DNA from: Acetobacter persici JCM 25330
Lineage (GTDB): Bacteria; Pseudomonadota; Alphaproteobacteria; Acetobacterales; Acetobacteraceae
Assembly: GCF_000613905.1 (NCBI RefSeq)
Contig: NZ_BAJW01000034.1
Location: 1 to 34,797 of the forward strand
Length of the DNA stretch: 34,797 nt
Direction: 5' to 3'
Shown: positions 27,465-34,797 of the stretch, piece after piece
How positions within the stretch are numbered: position 1 is the stretch's first letter
Layout: every line of letters starts with the position of its first letter
The notes under the pieces: model-generated
Databases searched by the model: none
Told to the model about the DNA's origin: nothing
What the model saw: only the letters and a program-made list of their open reading frames with translations
Position numbers and translations under genes: made by a program

Positions 27465-30414
27465 CGTCCAGCAGGGCCTTGGCTTCCGCCTCGGCCTCTT
27501 TCATGCCTTTCAGCAAGTGTTCGCGGATTTCTTCCAGACGCTTCTTATCCGTGATTTTCAGCCCGAAAAGATCCTTCACGTAAAACACGTCCACCGCCCG
27601 CACCCCGTAGGTGGTAATGTGAGCTGAGGCGATCTGAAGGTTTTCTTCGCTCATGGCGGCTGTCACGTCATGCAGAAGGCCGGGGCGGTCACGTCCGTTG
27701 ATTTCAATCACCGTGTAGGTATTGGACGCCCCGTTATCAATCACCACACGCGGTGGCACATGAATCGCGCGCATCCGCATTGGCATATGCCCGAAGCCTG
27801 CCTGAGCAATTTCCGCACCAATATCAATCTGCCCGCTCAGTGCCTGCTCAATCAGCGAACAGAGCCGAGCCAGACGATGCGTTTCTTCATACGCGCTGCC
27901 AGCCGTGTCCTGAATCCAGAACGTATCCAGCGCCATGCCGTGCATCATGGTGTGAATACGCGCATCAACAATGGAGGCCCCGGCCAGCGCAAGCGCCCCT
28001 GCAATTTTGGAGAACAGGCCGGGCACGTCCACGGTATAAACCGTTACTTCCGTCACACCCCGCGCAGGCAGCGGCAGCACCTCCACCGTCAGTGGTGCAT
28101 CCCGCCCGTCCGCATCCCGGATCAGGCGGGCATGACGTTTGTGCGTTTCATGATCGAAGGACAGCCAGTAACCCGCGTAGCCCAGACCCAGGAAGCGGTC
28201 GATATCCTGCGGTGCAACGCCGTCTTCGGCCAGAATTTCAGACGTGATTTCCTTGGCGTGACGCACGCGCACGTCCCGCTCCGTCGTGGCAAGACCACCG
28301 GCCAGCACTTCCGCCACGCGCACATACAGCTCACGCAGCAATGTGGCCTTCCATGCGTTCCACACGCGGGAGCTGACGGCCCGCATGTCCACAATCGTCA
28401 GCAGCAGTAACAGACGCAGGCGTTCGGGAGACTGAACAATGTCCGCCACATCCAGAATGGTCTTGGGGTCATCAATATCACGCTGGAACGCCGTATGGCT
28501 CAGCAGCAGATGGTGCAGGACCAGCCATGAAACGGTTTCCGTCTCCTCACCCGACATGCCTAGTCTGGGGCAGAGATCCGCCGCAATTTCAGACCCGATT
28601 TCCGAATGGTCCCCTCCGCGCCCCTTGGCAATATCGTGCAGCAGCACGGCCATATACAGCGCCCGGCGGGAATGCAGACCTTTGACAAGCTCGTACGCTA
28701 CCGGGATTTCATCCGCCATGCGTCCGGATGCGACTTCATCCATAATGCGGATGGCTTCTATCGTATGCTCATCGACCGTGAACACATGATAGGTATCAAA
28801 CTGCATCTGGCCGACAATACGTGCCCAGTCCGGGATCAGCCGCCCAAAAATCCCTGTCTCGTTCAGGATATGCAGCCAGTGCGCGTGGCCGGGTGGAGTC
28901 TGCTGTTCATAGCCGGAATCGCGCAAGGGGAGTGCCGCAGCATCCTCCGGGGCAGGCACACTGGCATCGCGCCGACGGCGCGGGGGCAGGTCCTGCGGTT
29001 CCGTCTCACCACAGAGCAGATCGAGAAAAATCCGCGCGGCTTCCGGGTCATCCCGGAGTGCCACGGCCCTGCGCTCCCAGCGGATAAGCTGATGCCGCCC
29101 GAGCGGATGCAGAGGCCTGCGGCGCATCCGCGCCCAGTCCAGCAACTGCATCATCTTGATGGGTTCCTGATCAAACGAGATCCCGCGTTCCGGCAGGATC
29201 TGCCCGTCAACCAGTGTAAATCCGGCCTCCCGCATGGCCTCATCCGGCTTGACGGCCGTGGCGGCCGGCCCCTGCGCCTGCCGCAGCACGGCGGGTTCCA
29301 GCACATGCGTCAGGCGCATCACCTCACGCGCTGTCAGGAAGTAGTGGCGCATAAAGCGTTCCACACCATTCTGGCGGCCATGCCGGGTATAGCCCATGCG
29401 TGCGCCGATTACCGGCTGCATATCAAAGGTCAGGCGCTCTTCCGCACGCCCCGCGACGTAATGCAGATGCAGGCGCACCGTCCACAGAAAATCCCATGAC
29501 CGGCGGGCGCGCGCCGCTTCCTGCTCCGTCAGCAGGCCCATCCAGATAAATTCCGGCGCCAGAAGGTCCATGACATGGCGGGTGCCGAACGTGTTCCGGC
29601 ACATCCAGTACAGCGTCTGCAAATCCCGCAGGCCGCCGCGCCCTTCCTTGATGTTGGGTTCCACCAGATAGGGGCTGTCCCCAAACCGGCGATGCCGTTC
29701 CAGCCGCTCACGCCGTTTATCCTGAATAAAGCCGGGCGCTCCAGCCTCCACACAGGCCACAATGTAGCGCGCCTCAAACATGGCGAACAACGCAGCATCC
29801 CCGGCCAGCAGGCGGGCATCCAGCAACGCAGTGCGGACTGTGGTGTCCTTACGGGCTTCCTCAATACATTCATTGATGGTGCGCGTCGCGTGCCCGACTT
29901 TCAGGCCCAGATCCCACAGGAAATACAGCACATATTCCACCAGCCGGTGCGCGTTCTGGACATTCTCTTCTTCTGTCAGGAACAGCAGGTCAATATCGCT
30001 GAACGGGGCCAGCAGGCCACGCCCGTAGCCTCCGGTTGCCGCCACAACCAGCCGCCCTGCGGCAGGAGGCGCGCCCTCCCCGATCTGCCCGACACCTTCC
30101 GCCGTGCCGGTCGCACGCAACGCAAGGTCCACGATGCCCCGCAGCATCACGTCCGTGAACGCGGCAATCTGCTTGGCGGCTTTTGCGCCCTTCAGTTCGT
30201 GCGATTCAAACCGGCTGCGGACATCCGCCTGATACCGGCCTAGATGGCGGCGGAAGATCGCCACGGACTCATCCCGCTGCGGGATGGTCGCGTCTGCCGG
30301 TGTGGCGTCCCGGAGTTCCCGCGCAAGGCAGGCAGCAAGCCCCTCGGGGGTGAGGGACGCAAGGGCGGAAACATCGGGCTGCCCGGGGGCAGCATGTGCG
30401 GGGGAAATCGACAT
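27448..30414 (-). CDS. glnD: [Protein-PII] uridylyltransferase / uridylyl-removing enzyme
   Basis: The glutamine sensor that adds or removes UMP on PII proteins to set nitrogen assimilation. It has 988 residues, slightly long for the family. The nucleotidyltransferase site is GGYGRG (128-133) with SDID (139-142). The HD hydrolase domain has LLHDIAKGRGGDHSE near 590. Two ACT domains follow, starting at EVTVYTVDVPGLFSKIAG and VIEINGRDRPGLLHDVTAAM, and bind glutamine. The ATG at 30414 has CAGGAG about 12 bases before it. The gene follows mutS by 57 bases on the same strand, probably co-transcribed. Confidence 0.95.
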   Translation of the reverse strand: MSISPAHAAPGQPDVSALASLTPEGLAACLARELRDATPADATIPQRDESVAIFRRHLGRYQADVRSRFESHELKGAKAAKQIAAFTDVMLRGIVDLALRATGTAEGVGQIGEGAPPAAGRLVVAATGGYGRGLLAPFSDIDLLFLTEEENVQNAHRLVEYVLYFLWDLGLKVGHATRTINECIEEARKDTTVRTALLDARLLAGDAALFAMFEARYIVACVEAGAPGFIQDKRRERLERHRRFGDSPYLVEPNIKEGRGGLRDLQTLYWMCRNTFGTRHVMDLLAPEFIWMGLLTEQEAARARRSWDFLWTVRLHLHYVAGRAEERLTFDMQPVIGARMGYTRHGRQNGVERFMRHYFLTAREVMRLTHVLEPAVLRQAQGPAATAVKPDEAMREAGFTLVDGQILPERGISFDQEPIKMMQLLDWARMRRRPLHPLGRHQLIRWERRAVALRDDPEAARIFLDLLCGETEPQDLPPRRRRDASVPAPEDAAALPLRDSGYEQQTPPGHAHWLHILNETGIFGRLIPDWARIVGQMQFDTYHVFTVDEHTIEAIRIMDEVASGRMADEIPVAYELVKGLHSRRALYMAVLLHDIAKGRGGDHSEIGSEIAADLCPRLGMSGEETETVSWLVLHHLLLSHTAFQRDIDDPKTILDVADIVQSPERLRLLLLLTIVDMRAVSSRVWNAWKATLLRELYVRVAEVLAGGLATTERDVRVRHAKEITSEILAEDGVAPQDIDRFLGLGYAGYWLSFDHETHKRHARLIRDADGRDAPLTVEVLPLPARGVTEVTVYTVDVPGLFSKIAGALALAGASIVDARIHTMMHGMALDTFWIQDTAGSAYEETHRLARLCSLIEQALSGQIDIGAEIAQAGFGHMPMRMRAIHVPPRVVIDNGASNTYTVIEINGRDRPGLLHDVTAAMSEENLQIASAHITTYGVRAVDVFYVKDLFGLKITDKKRLEEIREHLLKGMKEAEAEAKALLDARISA

Positions 30415-30471
30415 TGCGGTCGGAATCTGCTCCTGAGGGTCGTCTGATAAAGAACCCGGTTTAACTCTGGC

Positions 30472-33120
30472 TCAACTCTGGGCCGGACATCCATCTTCCC
30501 GCACGGCCTCTTTATGAAGCTCGTACAGAATATCCAGTGCGGCACGCGGCGTCAGAGTATCCGGGTCTACCTCTAACAGTCGCTTCCTTAACGTATTTTC
30601 GTCTTCCTGCGGTAATATCTTCTGCGTGTCGAACAAAGGCAGCGGCTTGGGTCCGGTTGCGTGGTCGCGCTCCAGCTCCCGCAAAAGCCGCCCCGCCCGG
30701 TCCACGACTGAGGGGGGCACCCCGGCCAGTTTGGCAACATGCACCCCCCAGCTTTTCTTGGCGGAACCGGCCAGAACCTCATGCAGAAAGACAATCTGGC
30801 CCCGCCATTCCCGCACCGCCATGGTGTGCGGAGAAAGGCGCGGCAGAGTATCCACCAGTCCGGCAAGTTCATGGAAATGCGTTGCAAAAATTGCACGGCA
30901 GCGCACAGTTGAATGCAAAGCCTCCAGCACCGCCCACGCAATCGCCAGACCATCCAGCGTTGCCGTGCCACGCCCGATTTCATCCACCACGACCAGAGAA
31001 CGCGGGCCAGCCTGATTGAGAATAGCGGCGGTTTCCGTCATTTCCACCATAAAGGTGGAGCGCCCACGCGCCAGATCATCCGATGCCCCCACGCGGGAAA
31101 AGAGCTGATCCACAATGCCGATATGCGCTTTATCAGCAGAAACCGGAAAGCCCCCCTGCGCCAGCAGCACGGCCAGAGCCGTCTGCCGCAGGAAGGTGGA
31201 TTTACCGGCCATATTCGGGCCGGTCAGCAACATCACGCGGCGGCTGGCAGACAGATCACACCCGTTAGGCGTAAAGCGTGTGCCTTTTGGCAGAGCCGCT
31301 TCCACCACCGGATGACGGCAGCCTTCCAGCACAAAAGCCGTATCGTCCGTGACCACCGGACGGCACCAGCTCCCCCCCGCGGCCAGCAGAGCGCAGGATT
31401 GCAGCACGTCCAGCATCGCCAGTGCCCGTGCCAGAACCGGCAGCGCTTCCTCCGCCAGAATACGCTCAACCAGCGCGACAAAGACCGCTTTTTCACGCGC
31501 CGCAGCACGTTCCGCCGCCTCGGCAATCCGGGCATCCAGTGATGAAAGCTCCTCTGTAGAGAAACGGGCGTTACTGGCTGTGCCCTGCCGGAACATCAGA
31601 TCATCCCGGTCTTTAATGCGGGCGCTGGCAGCAACAGGCACTTCAATCACATACCCAAGCTGGGCGTGGTGTTTGATCTTGAGGCTCGCCACGCCGAATC
31701 GGCTGGCATACTCCGTCTGCAAACCGGCCACGATCCGCCGGGAATTGTCCCGGAGGCCTCTGTACCCATCCAGTTCGCCGTCATATCCGGCGGCAATCAC
31801 CCCGCCATCTTCCAGCCGGGCAGGCAGATCGTCCGCCACCGCCCGCACCAGTTCCGCTTCCAGTTCCGGCGCGGCCCCCAAGCTGGCCGCGGCACGCGCC
31901 AGATAGGCAGGCAAAGCGGTATGATCCGCCCCCAGAGCTGCGGCAGCGGCACGGGCGGCATGCAGGCCATCCCGCACGGCAGCCAGATCCCGCGGCTGAC
32001 CGCGACCAAGGGACAACCGCCCCAATGCACGGGCAATATCCGGCGCGCGCTTCAGCGCATCCCGCAGGGCCGCACTGCACGAGGGCGATTCGCGGAGCCA
32101 GCACCAGCCATCCTGCCGGGCGGCAATACGGGCCGGGTCCGTCAGCGGTGCGGCCAGCCACTCCGCCACCATCCGTGCCCCGGCAGAGGTGACTGTCTGA
32201 TTCATGGCGGAGAACAGGGTATGTTCCGTCCCGCCATCCCGTGCGCGCAAAATATCCAGACTGGCACGGGTGGCAGGGTCTATCCCCAGCACACAGCCTT
32301 CCATCTGCGGGCTTGGGTGCGCAAGGCGCGGCAGCTTCCCGGCCTGACTGCGCTGAACATAGTCCACAGCGACTGAGGCGGCGACGGCCTCTTCATCCGT
32401 AAAGGTGCCGAACGCATCCACACTGGCCACATCAAAAGCAGCCGCCAGACGCTGGCGGGCTGTTTCAACATTCGGGATCAGCACTTCGGGCGCGCGGGCA
32501 GAGTCATGCTCACCCAGCGCCATATCCGCCGGAGCCAGAATTTCCGCAGGGTCCAGCCGCCCCAGCAAAGCTGCCAGAGCGGCTGCCGAAACAGAAGCGG
32601 TTTCAAACAGGCCGGTCGAGACATCGATCCACGCCGCCCCGATCAGACTGTCAGCGTCCGCTGCCCTGCTTTTCCGGCCTCGCCCGCTGCCGGGCTGTTC
32701 GGCCAGCGCCAGAAGCAGGTTAGAACGGCCCGGTTCCAGCAATTCATCTTCCGTCAGGGTGCCTGGCGTCACCACACGCACCACGGCGCGCGCCAGTGGT
32801 CCTTTGGGTGCCCCTTTGCCTTTGCGCGGAGCTTCGGTCTGCTCCGCCACTGCGACACGGAACCCCCGGCGGATCAGCCGGGCCAGATACGCGGAGGCTG
32901 CCGCGACGGGCACACCGCACATCGAAATCGGGTCACCCGCGTGGGTTCCACGCGCCGTCAGCGCAATATCCAGTGCCGCGGCCGCAGCCGTGGCATCGTC
33001 AAAAAACAGTTCATAAAAATCGCCCATGCGGAAAAACAGCAGGGCTTCAGGATTTTCGGCCTTCAGCGCAAACCATTGCGCCATGGCGGGGGTGGCACCC
33101 TCGGGAGAATAACGCGTCAT
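30472..33120 (-). CDS. mutS: DNA mismatch repair protein MutS
   Basis: Binds mismatches and recruits MutL. It has 882 residues, full length. The mismatch-reading motif is in FRMGDFYELFFDDA (the Phe-Tyr-Glu loop), then the connector and clamp domains, then the ATPase: Walker A LLTGPNMAGKST near 630, SRVGASDDLARGRSTFMVEM and VVVDEIGRGTATLDG. The last motif is usually GRGTSTFDG or GRGTSTYDG, a mild change. ATHFHEL follows. The ATG at 33120 has a poor ribosome site. It lies between the TPR gene (46 bases upstream) and glnD. Confidence 0.96.
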   Translation of the reverse strand: MTRYSPEGATPAMAQWFALKAENPEALLFFRMGDFYELFFDDATAAAAALDIALTARGTHAGDPISMCGVPVAAASAYLARLIRRGFRVAVAEQTEAPRKGKGAPKGPLARAVVRVVTPGTLTEDELLEPGRSNLLLALAEQPGSGRGRKSRAADADSLIGAAWIDVSTGLFETASVSAAALAALLGRLDPAEILAPADMALGEHDSARAPEVLIPNVETARQRLAAAFDVASVDAFGTFTDEEAVAASVAVDYVQRSQAGKLPRLAHPSPQMEGCVLGIDPATRASLDILRARDGGTEHTLFSAMNQTVTSAGARMVAEWLAAPLTDPARIAARQDGWCWLRESPSCSAALRDALKRAPDIARALGRLSLGRGQPRDLAAVRDGLHAARAAAAALGADHTALPAYLARAAASLGAAPELEAELVRAVADDLPARLEDGGVIAAGYDGELDGYRGLRDNSRRIVAGLQTEYASRFGVASLKIKHHAQLGYVIEVPVAASARIKDRDDLMFRQGTASNARFSTEELSSLDARIAEAAERAAAREKAVFVALVERILAEEALPVLARALAMLDVLQSCALLAAGGSWCRPVVTDDTAFVLEGCRHPVVEAALPKGTRFTPNGCDLSASRRVMLLTGPNMAGKSTFLRQTALAVLLAQGGFPVSADKAHIGIVDQLFSRVGASDDLARGRSTFMVEMTETAAILNQAGPRSLVVVDEIGRGTATLDGLAIAWAVLEALHSTVRCRAIFATHFHELAGLVDTLPRLSPHTMAVREWRGQIVFLHEVLAGSAKKSWGVHVAKLAGVPPSVVDRAGRLLRELERDHATGPKPLPLFDTQKILPQEDENTLRKRLLEVDPDTLTPRAALDILYELHKEAVREDGCPAQS

Positions 33121-33166
33121 TGGCTTATCATACGGGCGTCACCCGGCGGGGCAACAGGCGTTGCGG

Positions 33167-34797
33167 TTACATCTTAACAAGTTTGCACAAAGCGTCCGCC
33201 ACAGCCTGCACTGGTTCTGCCCACGGCCCATTGCCCTCACCGTAAGCAGGCTGAGAAAATAGCCGCAGACTCGGATACCACAGGTTCTCCCTGCCTCCAC
33301 CGGGTACAGGCCGGAAAGACCCTTCCGCCCAGCGCCAGTCCCCGCCAAAGCGGTTCAGCAGCCAGACCGGCTTTCCGAGCACACCGGCCAGATGCGCAAT
33401 GACGGTATCAACCGTAATCACCACATCCAGTCCGGCCATCAGGCAGGCGGTGCTGAGCAGATCGCCCTCGGGCAGCGGGGCCGCCAGAAACGGCAGGTCC
33501 GCCACCGCATGATCGCGCTGAAGGGACTGAAACACCACACCGGACACGTCAGCCAGCGGCGCAAGGCAGGCAGGAGCAAGGGAACGACGGCGATCAAACC
33601 GATACCCCGGATTCCCCGCCCAGCAGAGACCAGCACGGAGGGGTTTTGACACTGGCGAAGCTTCGGGCGGGTCTCCCGGCCCTCCCGCTGAGAGTAAGCC
33701 ATTCGCTTCGGCCATACCCTCTCCTGCATCCGGCAGACACACCATCTGCCGCCAGGGATAAGGCTCAGGCAGCCCAAGGCACGCAGGCAAACTCAGCAGA
33801 GAACAGCACGCGACAGCCCCGACAGACCGCGCTGTCTGCCCTTTTTGCAGCAGCGTGACCCGTCCGCCATCGACAAACTCCATCCGTGCGACCAGAGAAC
33901 GCAGGGCCTCCGGCACAGCCAGCAGCACCGGCGCATGGTCCAGAGCAGGCTCAACATAACGCAAAAACTGAAGCGTATCGCCCAGCCCCTGCTCCGCATA
34001 AAGCAGGACCGGACTGCCGCCTGTAGCGGTGCCATCCCAGTGCGGCAGACCTTCCGTTTGGGATTCGGGCAGTAAACTCTGCCGGGCTTCAAACGCCTGC
34101 CAGCCTTCCTCAAAGCGCCCTTCCGCGAGCAGCACCGTGCCCAGATTGAAACGCGCCCTCGCCCGGTCCTGCTCCGGGGCCGGTCCGCTTTCAACCTGCC
34201 GGAAGAGGGCTTCTGCCTCCTGCCTGCGGCCAAGGTCTGCCAGCACCGTCCCGTAATTCACCGCCAACCGGGCGTCCTGCGGGCGGGCGGCAAGGGCTGC
34301 CCCCAGTTCCTGCTCTGCGGCATCCAGTGCGCCCAGCGCCATCTGCACAAGCCCCAGATTGGTGCGTGTTTCCGGTGCATCCGGCACGCGGCGGGCAGAG
34401 TCCTGCAAAACGACTCTGGCTTTTTCAAAAGCGCCTTGCGCAAAAAGGGCGCCCCCATAATTCGCCAGCGCCGCCGCGTCCTGCGGAAATGCCTCAGCCA
34501 CCACCGCAAAAATGGCGCAGCCTCCCGCATCCGCCCGGCCCGCTCCAGCAACAGGGCATGCTGGTTGTGGGCAAAAATAGTGTCCGGAGCCAGACGGAGC
34601 GCTTTTTCCGAGACGTGCAAGGCCTCTGCCACTTTCCCCTGCCGGGCGAGACAGGCGGCAAGGCTCAGATGTTTCTCACAATCCAGCGGCCGCAGCCTCA
34701 AGGCTGTGCGCAACGCCAGTTCCGCATCCTGCACGCGGCCAAGTGCCTCCAGACACGCCGCCATAACCTCATGCGCCCGCGGGTCACGCGGCGTCGC
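33167..34797 (-). CDS. TPR-repeat protein with glycosyltransferase-9-like C-terminal domain, N-terminus outside window, frame broken once
   Basis: At least 543 residues; the frame is open to the last base, so the true start lies beyond the window. The first part is a series of 34-residue TPR units (for example ALGRVQDAELALRTALRLRP and MREAAPF). The C-terminal half, from LLYAEQGLGDTLQFLRYV to CLMAGLDVVITVDTVIAHLAG and GKPVWLLNRFGGDWRWAEG, resembles the GT9/heptosyltransferase-type domain fused to TPRs in many proteobacteria. The sugar donor and target are unknown. The frame breaks in the A run 34508-34512; one more A joins MREAAPF to AVVAEAFPQD and restores one open frame. It ends 46 bases before mutS. 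Confidence 0.8.

Overview
The window reads as a chromosomal stretch of an acetic acid bacterium (Acetobacteraceae, most like Acetobacter). This is inferred from the alphaproteobacterial protein types, the full suf operon with an Rrf2-type regulator, the divergent PEP-carboxylase-like protein and the glnD/mutS pair. There is no rRNA, tRNA, CRISPR array, transposase or phage gene that I can see. Most of the window is dense, GC-rich housekeeping DNA.

Layout. 1-795 (-) is the N-terminal part of a bifunctional NAD(P)HX repair enzyme, divergent from a small membrane protein (956-1411 +). 1579-4938 (+) is a two-gene RNA unit: a DEAD-box helicase with a long low-complexity N-terminus, coupled by a GTGA overlap to an Fe-S-binding rRNA uracil methyltransferase. 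That gene converges on, and overlaps, the suf operon (11599 down to 4886, -): Rrf2 regulator, sufB, sufC, sufD, sufS, sufU, sufT (DUF59) and sufA, largely joined by stop/start overlaps. A DUF445 membrane protein (-) lies upstream and is divergent from a PEP-carboxylase-like gene (+), which is followed by an AsmA-family gene (+).

18477-21229 (-) is different in character. It is an AT-rich two-gene cassette holding a DltA-like amino-acid adenylation enzyme and a protein with a carrier domain at each end around an uncharacterised domain. It is bounded by hairpins on both sides and looks acquired. It is the best candidate for a new small biosynthetic or modification system: activation of a small amino acid, possibly D-alanine, and loading onto a carrier fused to a domain of unknown function. 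Beyond it lie fusA and rpmB (-), a small unknown protein, an Atm1-type ABC exporter (-), a DUF4743/Nudix hydrolase (+), glnD (-), mutS (-) and a TPR/glycosyltransferase-like protein (-) running off the right edge.

A caution runs through the whole window. Five genes (the helicase twice, sufB, DUF445, Nudix and the TPR protein) have their reading frame broken at six places. Each is repaired by adding exactly one base, often in a homopolymer run. Because sufB should be essential and all six events go the same way, single-base deletion errors in the assembly are more likely than true pseudogenes. Such genes are listed with their full corrected span.
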